This document shows positions 33,536 to 43,159 of a stretch of 64,000 nt of DNA, piece by piece. Positions within the stretch are counted from its first letter, which is position 1, and every line of letters begins with the position of its first letter. The DNA lies in NCBI GenBank assembly GCA_026018925.1, contig JAKSZU010000016.1, forward strand, positions 80,920,059-80,984,058, in the 5' to 3' direction. The position numbers were made by a program, and so were the translations under genes. The notes beneath the pieces were generated by a model. It saw nothing but the letters and a program-made list of their open reading frames with translations, had not been told where the DNA came from and did no database searches. The stretch is from Tupaia tana. Lineage: Eukaryota > Chordata > Mammalia > Scandentia > Tupaiidae.

Positions 33536-34398
33536 ATGAAATCCCTGTTGTATACTAATCACTAAATTAATGCCAAATATCATTTTAAAATAATATCATT
33601 ATTTCTGCCCTGCCTACCTCTTGAGTTTTTTTTTTCTTAAAAAAAGAGAGAGAGAGAGAATATTTAGGAAGATGCTTTATACACTGTAAACTGGACAAAT
33701 ACAGCGAAGGTGTTATGGTTATTACATGGATTTGGCGTAATAAATATTGGTTAAAAGTAGAATGAGTTAGAAAATGAAATCAGCCCCCTTCCCTTTGCTG
33801 TTTGCCTTGGGCCAGTCAAAGGCAGCCCTTGTAGCTAACATCCTGCTCACAGCAGTGGGCTTTCAATTCAGGAATGGGCATAACAAAACCTCCCCAGGCC
33901 TGCCCATTGCTTGCCTTCCTAAGAAACTGTTACAGGGAAGGCAAGACTTTAGCCTTCATGCCTTGACCTAGAAGAGACAGCACTGAGATTATTTTTGTGG
34001 AAAACAAGATAGGCCACATTTCATAATTCTGCTTTCCAATACCTGAGCACTGGCAAGGAGAAAAAGAGATCAGTCCAATGGACTTTTCCACTTAGAGAAG
34101 CATAAGACATCTTAAGAGTTTGCATGATGCATTGGTATCTCCTTGAGGAAGATATTCTGAGTTCGAGACGCACCATAAATATTCTTCAATGTGGTGTATG
34201 TCACCCAGAATGTTCCCATCCTTGAGTACGCATGGACAAAATACAGTAGGGATGGCGGTGAGTTATGGCAGAAAACACATTTAGTAATTTAATCACCTGG
34301 TGGACACCCACGATTTACAGTGTAACCGCCCACAAGGTATAGTTTCCCTGGAATTGAATTAGATTTTGAAATAAGGCAAACCTGATTTACAGGGTTGT
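33536..34398. other. Unique AT-rich sequence
   Basis: No repeat or gene recognised; a short T8-A6-(GA)n stretch lies at about 33627-33660. Confidence 0.35.
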
Positions 34399-34399
34399 T

Positions 34400-34400
<1 letters not shown>

Positions 34401-34444
<44 letters not shown>
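34401..34444. repeat. (AC)n microsatellite
   Basis: About 22 perfect AC dinucleotides. Confidence 0.98.
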
Positions 34445-34446
<2 letters not shown>

Positions 34447-34719
34447 GGGGCATGTTTTCTTGTTTGTAACGATAACCCAGTGGTTAGTGATAATGCATTG
34501 CCAAGGATGAAGCCAAATGTAAGGAACTAAGGGTTCTCGCCACACGGAGGCTGCATAAGCCAAAGAGTAGAGAAGGAGGAAAAGTTCCCTTCTCATCTGT
34601 GTTCACTTAAGGCAGACGTACTATTTGACTTTAATCTGCTGCAGGCTTATTCAGCTAAACACAGTGTGAAGTACAGTTACTCATTCATCCAACAGACATT
34701 TGCGCATCAACTCTGTTTG

Positions 34720-34920
34720 CCGCTGTTTGGCGCTCAAGGCACTGAGATGTGTAGCGGAGCAGCTGCATGAACTTGGATCATCGCTCATCTCGCTAAGTCT
34801 CAGTTCCCTTGTCTGTGAAGTGGAGAAAAGAATCGTTCCCATTTTGTGGGGCTGCTGTGATGAGAGTGATAAATCATTTAGTGTACTATGAACAATGCAA
34901 GATTGTAATTCTTATGGTTA
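34720..34920 (+). repeat. MIR SINE, plus orientation
   Basis: 'catgaacttggatcatcgct', 'ctcagttcccttgtctgtga' and 'gctgctgtgatgagagtgat' match the MIR core and 3' part. Confidence 0.7.
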
Positions 34921-35840
34921 TGGCTTTTGTTATTATGTCTTTGCCCACAAACGGTTCATTGTTTTGCAGAGATGACAAATCAACACTGCTACTAAATGAT
35001 GTGATAAATGCTGACACATCTGGTATCTGTTACCTAAGGCCCCGTAATGCTACATAAAAAGTTCCGCACCCTCCGTACATACTTTAAACCCTCAGAGGTT
35101 ATGGCCCACACATCTAGGCCCACCAAGAGTTGGCCAGTTGGCTGAGCCTTCACCTGGGTTTGCTCACTGGTCTGGGACTGGCCAACTTCTAGTTGGTTTA
35201 TGTTGGCCCCAGCTGGACATATCTTTATTCTCTACTTCCTGTGTCCAGTCACTGGTCTGGGCATGTTCTTCTCATGGTGATGGGAGCAACCCAACAAAAG
35301 AAGTGAAAAAATGTGCAAATCCCCATTAAGTCTGACCTCCAAAACAAAACCACATTGTTCTGCCTTAAGCTTTTGGCCAAGCAAGTAACATGGCTGTGCT
35401 CAGACTCATGATGGCAGGGCAGAGCCAAGACACATGGCAAGGAAGCGTGGATGCAGATAAGGGTGAAGAACTAGGGCCATCAATACAATTTACCCAATGT
35501 GTTTATACAGAGATGCTGCAGAAATAAGACAGTCTTTAGCACTATTCTGCAAAGAGGAGGCTCCTAGCTGAGTTTTAGTGCAAGAGAAGGAGTTCCCTAG
35601 GCCATCCCAGCGGATTGATGGACTGAACAATGGATATTTCATTGTCTTTATTTTTTTAAACCTCTCAGACATAAGTTAAAGGGCCCAAGTGAGCTTCCAG
35701 AAACCTTGAAAAGGTCAAAAGATCCAAGTTCTCAGAAATGTTGTCAGAACATTTCCCAGAGAGCTGTCACAGGAGGACACAGCTAATTCATTCCAATGTG
35801 GACACTTTGGGCTTCTTCTTGACTTCCAATGAGGAGGTCC
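34921..35840. other. Unique sequence, nothing recognised
   Basis: No interspersed repeat recognised up to the inverted repeat arm at 35847. Confidence 0.35.
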
Positions 35841-35846
35841 ATGTGG

Positions 35847-35919
35847 ACCAAGTCTTGGAACCTCATCTAAACCAGCACAAAGCATCCTACTCCACTGTCC
35901 AATGGTCAAGCCCTCACAA
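35847..35919 (+). repeat. 73-bp inverted repeat, left arm
   Basis: Pairs with the reverse complement of 36321-36393 over 73 bases with only two mismatches that I can find (an A/T and a T/G). The 401-bp spacer shows no relation to either arm. Confidence 0.95.
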
Positions 35920-36320
35920 TTCCAGCTTGTAACAACTGGAGCAAAACTTAACCAACATCCCAGGCAGGAGGACTGGGAGGCACAAAGCTCTCTGTGAAGC
36001 TGCGTGTACTTCGTGTCTTCAGAGACCTCGAGGAAATAGAGCAAGAGATTATGTATCGAGTCCTATGCTGATGAGTGAGCGGCGTCTCTCACAGCTCCTC
36101 AGAGAATGTTCCTTTTGAAAAGATAAAGATCTGGACATTTCCAGATCAACCAGTTGAGTTTTCAGAATCTTAAGAGAAGCATCCTTTGGGTAGATAGGTA
36201 TCCTACTTGAGAACAGAGAGGAAGCAAGCTGTGTAACACGGGGACCACAACCCAGATCAGCTCAGGCAAGCCAAGTACCACCATACTTCAGAAACAAGAG
36301 CAAGCTCACCAGTCCCTACG

Positions 36321-36393
36321 TTGTGAGGGCTTGACCATTGGACCGTGGAGTAGGATGCTTTGTGCTGGTTTAGATGAGGTACCAAGACTTGGT
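36321..36393 (-). repeat. 73-bp inverted repeat, right arm
   Basis: Reverse complement of 35847-35919. Its outer end also forms a local 23-bp palindrome at 36376-36398 (arms gaggtaccaag and cttggtacctc around one A), which the left arm has only in part. I do not recognise the sequence as a known repeat. Confidence 0.95.
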
Positions 36394-36398
36394 ACCTC

Positions 36399-36988
36399 AA
36401 GGCACACTCTCCGCTCCCCTTCATTTCATCCCTGTACCCAGACCCCTGGCTCCTGTCCTTCTTTTCACATTCTACTCCTTTTCTATCCTCCCTCCCTCCG
36501 AGATTATTGAGGATGAATCCGAAAGGAAGCATGTCATTTAGAAAACTTTTGTACTTGAGGAATAACCCAAAGTGACTTAAGCAAAATCAAAACAAAACAA
36601 AAGCAAACAAAAAAAACCCTCAAATATAACAAGAAATCCAGAGGCATGTTGTTTCAGGTTTGGTTAATTTGAACAGAAGCTTCGAATTCTTCCCTGAAGG
36701 GAAGGGAAACGTCCCTCCTATCACAGCAGACGTTTTCGCCTCTGGCTAGCTAGAATAAAGTTGGACCCACCATTCTTAAATGAACTGCTAGCATATTACA
36801 TGGGTTACCTTGGATACCACTCATGACATAGCTTTTCAAGTTGGACGGGGTTCTAGATGCATAGAAGAACACAACTACTCGATATTTAAAACACTTTGAA
36901 TTCTGAAGTACAGAATTGGGAAGTGGTGACAAGTGGGAAGACAGTCAAGCACATCTATCAAAGGAAGGAGCATTAAAACTAGGAATTT
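36399..36988. other. Unique sequence
   Basis: A-rich around 36580-36620; otherwise unrecognised. Confidence 0.3.
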
Positions 36989-36990
36989 GA

Positions 36991-37076
36991 GGGCCAGCAG
37001 GTGGTATGGTGGTTAAGGCACCAGACTACCACATGGCTGACTGTGGTTCAAGTCTCAGACCCAGTGGCTTGAAAGT
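36991..37076 (+). repeat. 3'-truncated tRNA-SINE head (subfamily A)
   Basis: A clean head and tRNA-like part ('gggccagcaggtggtatggt' to 'cccagtggcttgaaa') that stops abruptly at a MIR. Only the tRNA-derived third survives, which is unusual because L1-driven copies normally lose the 5' end. Confidence 0.9.
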
Positions 37077-37250
37077 CACTGAGTTAACCTGAGTTAAAGT
37101 CCAGACTCTTCTGAGTATGAGCCATGTGACTACAGGCGACTTATCTGCAATAGAGCCAATGGGTCTATCTTGCCAAGCTGAAATGGAATTAAATGAAATT
37201 GCATAGTATAAAAAGTCCCTAGGACACTGGCATCTAACTAGCAATCATTA
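37076..37250 (+). repeat. MIR fragment
   Basis: 'gtatgagccatgtgactaca', 'ggaattaaatgaaattgcat' and 'tccctaggacactggcatct' are MIR core and 3' end. Confidence 0.65.
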
Positions 37251-37254
37251 GCTA

Positions 37255-38480
37255 AGAAGTCTCACACACTCTTTCTTCTCTCTTCTCTTACGACGTGTTC
37301 ATCAATAGAGATAAAACAAAAACAAAATAATCAACTAATTAAAAGATGGAAAAATGAGCTAAACAGCCAATTCTCTAAGGAAGATATATGAACAGTTAAA
37401 AAGCATATGAAGAAATGCTCAACATCCTTTACCATCTGGGAGATGCAAATCAAAATAAAGAATGGTAAGTGCTGATGACGCTGTGGTGAAATGGGAACTC
37501 TCTTACACTGCTGGTGGGATGTAATTAGTACAGCCACTGTGGAGAATATTTTGGAGGTTCCTCAAAGACTTAAAAACAGAACTACAATATGACCTAGCAG
37601 TTCCACTCCTGGGTATTCTAAAGGACAGGAATATGTTCAGTCAGAAAAACACTTGCAAATCCCTGTTTATTGCAGCATTATTCCCAATTGCTAAGACATG
37701 AAACCAATGCAAATATCCACGAACAGAGGAATGAACTGAAAAAGTGTGGCACATATACACTATGGAACACTACTCAGCCATTAAAAAAAAAGGAAACTCT
37801 CTGGCATTTGTTAGAAAGTGGACAAATATGAAAGACTTACTGCTAAGCGAAGCAAGCCAGACTATAAAAGGGAGGTATTGTATGACTCCACTCAATATAT
37901 ACTGAATGGGACCAGCAGATGGCATAATGGTTACATTGCTGGACTCTCATGTAGTTGACTGTGGTTCAAGTCCTGGACCCAGCAGCTTAAAACTCACACC
38001 AGTTGCATGTGCACACATGCCCCAAATCCTAAGAGGAGAATGGAGGAGAAGGAAATTGTAGCATGGCCATTACCTCTGGGGGTTATTCTTTGTTTTCTGT
38101 GTCTCTCTGTCTTTCTGGCAAGCACATGTGCCCTATAGCAAAAATCTCTGTTTTAAATGCACACACACACACACACATCAAATGTCCACACTCTATGGCA
38201 GAAGCTGAAAGACTGGAAGGTGTAAAAGCATGGAGAACAGCTGTGAATACTGAAGACAGTGTGGGAGGAGGTGGGAAGTGGGGGAGGGTGAGAGAAAGTG
38301 AATCAAAGGGAAAAAGAGAAGCAAAATATTTAAGGGACACAACAACGGAAAATGATCTGTTGATGATAGTGTATGTTAATATCTTTGGACTAATGTACAG
38401 TGTATTCATGCTGAGAAAATTCAATTTGTATGTTCTAATGATATACAGTGATAGAATGTAAAAAAATAATAAAAGATATA
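37255..38480 (+). pseudogene. L1 3' end (ORF2 C-terminus and 3' UTR), split by a SINE
   Basis: Plus-strand ORF2 C-terminal coding remnant ('ctaaacagccaattctctaa', 'gctcaacatcctttaccatc', 'actactcagccattaaaaaa') with stops, then a SINE at 37908-38160, then a 3' UTR ending in 'aaaataataaaagatata' at about 38480. The same subfamily outline as the intact L1 ('tccactcaatatatac' before the tail is shared), but clearly older. Confidence 0.85.
37908..38160 (+). repeat. tRNA-SINE inserted in an L1 3' end
   Basis: Head 'gggaccagcagatggcataa', box B 'ggttcaagtcctggacccag', 'gcatgtgcacacatgcccca', TCTG block, 'gccctatagcaaaaatctct', then a short AC tract (38159-38178). Confidence 0.93.
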
Positions 38481-38485
38481 TATAT

Positions 38486-38519
<34 letters not shown>
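38475..38519. repeat. (TA)(TG)n microsatellite
   Basis: A short TA stretch followed by about 16 TG units, grown from the A-rich tail of the L1 3' end. Confidence 0.97.
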
Positions 38520-38647
38520 ATAAAATTTGGGTCCAATAACTGGTCCTGCCAAGTACCAGCCACAAAATGCAAACCAACTGCAGAAATTACTAAGCTTTAG
38601 AGAAATTTTACTTGTCTATAAAATGGGTATAATAATATTTCTCATCT

Positions 38648-39036
38648 TTCTAACTTCAAAAAGTTCATAGGGACCAGCAGTGAGAGTAATGGCTATGTCA
38701 CTGGACTCCCATGTAGTCGACCGTGGTTCGAGTCCTGAACCCGGTGGCTTAAAACTCATGCCAGGCGCATGTGTGTGCGTGCCAGGGATCCCAAGAGGAG
38801 AATGAAGGAGAAGGGGTTGTGGTGTGGCCATCCCCCCTGGGGGGTGATTTTTCGCTTTCTGTCTCTCTGTCTGTCTGGTGAGCATACGTGCCCTATAGCA
38901 AAGAAAAAACCTTTCCAGAAAAAAAAAAAGTTCATAAAAATATGTATTCTGAAAAAAACTATGTACCAATTTCAAAAATTTTTAGCACCAAAATAATCTT
39001 GTACTTTAATTACAATTTCCATGAATTCTGAAGTTG
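38648..39036 (+). mobile_element. Mariner-like MITE (family M), copy 3, split by a SINE
   Basis: Left end 'taacttcaaaaagttcata', resumed after the SINE as 'gttcataaaaatatgtattc', 'aaaaactatgtaccaatttc', 'tagcaccaaaataatcttgt', right end 'ccatgaattctgaag'. Terminal inverted repeats are evident. Confidence 0.85.
38670..38924 (+). repeat. Young tRNA-SINE (subfamily B)
   Basis: Full-length: 'gggaccagcagtgagagtaa', box B 'tggttcgagtcctgaacccg', 'ccaggcgcatgtgtgtgcgt', 'gaaggagaaggggttgtggt', a TCTG-rich block, 'gtgccctatagcaaagaaaa'. Flanked by a perfect 12-bp duplication 'aaaaagttcata' (38658-38669, 38925-38936). Confidence 0.97.
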
Positions 39037-39364
39037 TGAGAACTGAAGGAGAGATTACTGATAAGAAATTGGTGTTTCCCTGACCCTGAGTAAACGCACA
39101 CGCAATAGCAGCCACTACTGTGCTATTACTATCACAGTTGCCATCTTCCGCACCTCATCTTCCCCTTCCTGAAGATCACCACGCTGTCAGATGCTGGTTC
39201 CTTCAGGTACGTGCAGATTTCAGACTCACAGACATCTTGCTCAATAAGCCAGTCTAATCGATCACCACTTTTTGATGAGTGCTCGTGTTCCTGAGGGCAA
39301 AACCCCAAAACTCTGTAGTACAGCCTACGAGGCTCTGCAAGATTCACTCACAAGGCACCTCCCA
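39037..39364. other. Unique sequence
   Basis: Nothing recognised. Confidence 0.3.
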
Positions 39365-39475
39365 GTCTTGCCTCATACCAAGCTCCACTGGCCTTCTTTC
39401 AGCCTCTTGAACTTACCATTCTTCTGGTCACAGGACCTTTGACCCTGCTACTCCTTCCATGTGAACTACCCTTTC
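39365..39475 (+). repeat. L2 fragment
   Basis: 'gctccactggccttctttca', 'tcacaggacctttgaccctg' and 'ctccttccatgtgaactacc' are the L2 3' region. Confidence 0.6.
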
Positions 39476-39519
39476 CCTTTTGTTTAGTTAGCATAACTAA
39501 ACACAGGAGCATAACGCCT

Positions 39520-39740
39520 GATGCAGGGTTGCATGGATGCAGATCACGGCTTTGCCACTTCTTGGCTGTGTGACCTTGGGCAACTTAACCACTCCATGCC
39601 TCATTTTCCCCATCTTTATGATGCAGGTAGTAATAATAATAAGTGAATAACAGTTCCTACTTCATAAAGTGTGTCTGCAGATTAAATGAATTACTATTAG
39701 TAAGTATTTAGAATAATGTCATGCATGTGGTAAACGCTAT
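39520..39740 (+). repeat. MIR SINE, plus orientation
   Basis: Well preserved: 'ggctttgccacttcttggct', 'gtgtgaccttgggcaactta', 'cattttccccatctttatga' and 'gaataatgtcatgcatgtgg'. Confidence 0.9.
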
Positions 39741-39814
39741 GAAGTATTTACTAAATCAAATTAATAAACTGTCCCGTGCCTGTAGAGACTCTCCTAGTCT
39801 GCAATTATGCATTC

Positions 39815-39965
39815 ATTTCTGTGATAATTTGATTACTCACTGTCTCTCCTTCCAGATCAAATGCCCCAGGAACCAAGGCCCGTGCCTCTTTGTGCTCCAG
39901 CTCCACACACAAGACCTGGTTCAGGGTGGCTTAGCGATAAATATGTATTTAACTAATGAAGGAAA
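39815..39965 (+). repeat. L2 3' end
   Basis: 'ggaaccaaggcccgtgcctc', 'tttgtgctccagctccacac' and 'gataaatatgtatttaacta' correspond to the end of L2. Confidence 0.6.
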
Positions 39966-40495
39966 ACTTAGAGCATAATCAAGTATTTTCCTTGCTTCCA
40001 CCAAGACAGAAAGGCTCCCCCATCCTTCTGTGATCCTCCCAGCCTTGCCCAATGCACAAGTGTGACCACGGCCAATGAGTCTGGTGAATGCTGGGCCTCC
40101 CCAGGGACACAGAGCCGGTAATGAGTCCCACATTGTCGCAGATGTTCCAGGCCACACAGTGCTCATGTCTGAGAGGATGTCAGCATGGTTAACCCCAAAC
40201 TCCTCCACTCTCTCCGTTGCACGGAACTCTTTAAAACATCCTGTGCGCCAGCGCTCCCTGACCACAACAGCTGCAGGACAGGAACCTTAATCAGAGAAGA
40301 AAGGATTAATTGGCGAGCTGCCTTGAGAGAGCCCGTGTGCCAGGTCTGCCGTCGCTATAATACAGGCAATTAGGGCAGTGCCGTGACGGTGCACCCCAGC
40401 AGCAGCCCAGCCAGGTCTCTTGCCCCTGTGCTTTGAGGCCTGCAACCTCGGAAGGCTGGGAAGCAGGTAGGCGTGTTTGCTGTCCTGATAAGAGC
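39966..40495. other. Unique sequence, candidate conserved non-coding DNA at 40285-40390
   Basis: No repeat recognised. 40285-40390 carries 'aaaggattaattggcgagct' and 'ctataatacaggcaattagg', paired homeodomain-like cores in a short repeat-free stretch. Confidence 0.25.
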
Positions 40496-40499
40496 ACTA

Positions 40500-40672
40500 A
40501 CAGGCAGTGGTCACCTTTACATCCAACAGTCACGGCTGTGCAAGCAACAGAAAGCAAGATGCCAAGCTGTGCTCTGCTCTCACACACTGTGTGACACTGG
40601 GCTCCCCGGTCCAAGATTTGCAGCCTCAGCTTCCTCATCTGTAAAGTGACAGAAAAGGACCGAATGCATTGC
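40500..40672 (+). repeat. MIR relic
   Basis: 'actgtgtgacactgggctcc' and 'cagcttcctcatctgtaaag' are the MIR core in plus orientation. Confidence 0.6.
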
Positions 40673-40984
40673 CACACACCACTTGGCTCTAAGCTCGTGG
40701 GCCCCTAAATACACATGTACTAGGAATTTGTAATCTCTCGCATGCATCTTCAGGAACCCAATGTCTCCTCCCGCTGTCCAGGATCTGTCCCGGGTCCTGA
40801 AGCGAGGTTGGTGACCAAACCACTCCCCACACCCCGCTTCAGCACATGAGACACAGGGACAAACAGGCCTGAGTCAGAGACTCAGCACCTCATCAACAGA
40901 TGTCCGAACCTCTTGGGGATCATCTGAAACCAAGGGCAATAATACCTACCTCCCAGGCCACCACGAAGAATAAAGGAGACGATA
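40673..40984. other. Unique sequence
   Basis: Nothing recognised. Confidence 0.3.
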
Positions 40985-41396
40985 TGAAGGGTCTTCAAAG
41001 AGTTCAAGGAAAATGCCTACTACACAAAGGTTTTGCACGGATTTCAAAAGTCATTCACACCAGAATAAACGTGTGGGCCAGAGAGCAGAACAGTAGTAGG
41101 AAAATACGCTCTGCCAGGCTGAGACTGACCACATGGGAAGGTCCCAGGTTTGCACCTGGGGAGCTCCCCGAGTATGCCAGGCACTCATGCGCATGTGACC
41201 CAGGCCTGCCGGAACCCGGGGGTGGATCACAGCACTGGGATCTTTCTGGAGGTACGTCTTCCTCTGTCTCTTTATCTCTGTCTCTCTGTGTCTCCCTCTC
41301 TTACTTGCTTATGGAAGAAACAAGCACGTACACTTAAAAATGAACTTGTACGTTAATCCCATTTTTCACAAACCATTTAAAGTTCCCTCATATAGA
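40985..41396 (+). mobile_element. Mariner-like MITE (family M), copy 4, split by a SINE
   Basis: Left part 'agggtcttcaaagagttcaa', 'gcacggatttcaaaagtcat', right part 'cgttaatcccatttttcaca', 'aaccatttaaagttccctca'. A divergent SINE lies between. Confidence 0.8.
41075..41338 (+). repeat. Divergent tRNA-SINE copy
   Basis: 'gggccagagagcagaacagt', a tRNA-like box B 'ggtcccaggtttgcacctgg', 'gccaggcactcatgcgcatg', a CTCTGTCTCT block and an A-rich end. Flanked by 'aataaacgtgt' (about 41064-41074) and 'aatgaacttgt' (about 41339-41349), an imperfect target-site duplication. This older variant resembles the 14.0-kb copy. Confidence 0.75.
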
Positions 41397-42015
41397 GGGA
41401 AACCAGTACAGGACAAAACATGATAGGCACTTCGTAACAACCACCATTAGTAAAACGGTCTCGTTACATGGACTCTGTACATGTCCAGTGGAAACCAAGT
41501 GTCTGGTGAATTTCAACTCCTGAGTGAAGGAGACAATGTTTTCCTTTGGGAGAAGGCAGCAGGTAAAGTACCTGACACAACTAGCTAATGAGGCTTGCTG
41601 TTAAACAGGGAGTGTCAGGAGGAGGCCTGGAAGAGGGGAGATGGATTAATGCTGTAATTGACACGCACAGGCCAAGCGCTGCCATTTGTCTTACTGAAGA
41701 CTCACCCTAGGATACTTTGGGAGGTGAAAGGAAGTGAATGATAGAACATCCCACCATGAGAATCTGTTTTAAATTCTCATTATTCTGCCAGTTGACTATG
41801 CTAGGTTGGTTCATCTCAATTAGGTCATGCTCAGGCGCACATTCACTCACAGCTCAAAGAACAGACGATCCAGTCCTTCCTCTTCCTGAAAGACACAATG
41901 GAGCCACTTTTCATGGAATTCCTGATCGAGCTCCCATTCTCTGTGCTGCCTGAGCACCCCGTGTTCTCCTCTGTAAGGACACTGATTACGCACAGCATAA
42001 AACTAGCTTTCCAAG

Positions 42016-42017
<2 letters not shown>
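41397..42017. other. Unique sequence
   Basis: No repeat or gene recognised. Confidence 0.35.

Positions 42018-42018
<1 letters not shown>

Positions 42019-42061
<43 letters not shown>
42019..42061. repeat. (CT)n microsatellite
   Basis: About 20 CT units preceded by 'gctcgctcgctc'. Confidence 0.97.
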
Positions 42062-42063
<2 letters not shown>

Positions 42064-42781
42064 AGCCCAGAAACGAATCCACTGATGCTGTATTCATCAA
42101 GGTTGTCCGTGCCACAAGACACAGAAAGTCCATGTGGGCAAGCACAGGCAATGGGAGGGTGTGATGATTATCAACACCCAGGCTCTGGGAAGGGCACAAT
42201 CCAGTGGGGTCCCTTCGAAGGGCTCAGAGCCACTGTGACATCTCTCTCCTCGCTCTTTCAGTCTCGCACTCCTTCACCTGCTCCTTCTCTATTTTCGATG
42301 AGTGTTGGGGGTCTCCTGCTCAATAATGACAGGCTAGTTTCTAGCAAAGGTTGGGAATCACAACCCCTGGCAGCACCCAAGCCTCTCATCTCATGGACTT
42401 CTCAGAGAACACTCATCGTCTCTCACTCCAGCCTGAGTATCTCCAAGACGGGTCCTTCCTGGCCAAGCTCGGATCAGACATGCCACTGGACCAATCGATC
42501 ATGTGGTATGTGCGTGGGAGAAGGAGGGTAAGTGCGTGTCTATCTGAGAGCTGGGAGGCCTGTGTGTGAAACATGCCAGTTACTGGAAACCAGAAGACAC
42601 ATGATAGAAGAGGAGGGAGTCAGGGTCTTACAAAAGTGAGGTGCTTTTCCTGTAAATGACACAAGGAAAGGAAATCAAACACACACCTCAGACTGGCTGA
42701 GTGCAGGCAGGTCTACTGATGGCCTAACATCCAAACAAAATGCTTGGGTAGGTTATTTCCTCCCACTTCACTATTTGAGAG
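42062..42781. other. Unique flank of the L1 insertion
   Basis: No interspersed repeat or gene is recognised between the CT tract and the L1 target site. Confidence 0.35.
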
Positions 42782-42797
42782 AAAACCCATGTCTTTT
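42782..42797. repeat. L1 target-site duplication, 3' side
   Basis: The 16 bases 'aaaacccatgtctttt' are repeated exactly at 48994-49009. Identity over the full length implies a recent insertion. Confidence 0.95.
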
Positions 42798-42821
42798 TTT
42801 ATTTTTTTATTTTTTTTTTAT

Positions 42822-43159
42822 TATCATCATATTCTTCTTTACATTACATTGAATTACATATAACTTTACATTGTATTACATTACTTTTTCAAAAGGGAAT
42901 GCCATGCATGTCAGTCAGTACAGAGACATTAATCTCCCCGCTTCAACATTCAATATCTTTTCTATGTTTTCCCCAATCATTATTATTATTCTAATTATTT
43001 TTTAAGACAGTCCATAGCTATTTCTCATGTTGCTTGTACAAATACTTTGCCCATCATGAAATACTTCTCAGACAAATCCAGTTGAGAATACTATACATGT
43101 CAACATCAACAGTTAATAAGCCATATCTGTTTCTCACTAATGTCCTACCTCTCTATTGT
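42822..43159 (-). other. L1 3' UTR
   Basis: About 340 bases after the ORF2 stop, AT-rich and pyrimidine-biased on the plus strand. It shares order and wording with the older copies at 61.67-61.9 kb (reverse) and 50.32-50.49 kb (plus), showing that this 3' UTR has been stable within the lineage. Confidence 0.85.

Noticed and set aside
35715-36532. Shared peptide HLNQHKASYSTVQW in frames on opposite strands
   Set aside because: It only reflects the 73-bp inverted repeat being translated twice; not evidence for a gene family.
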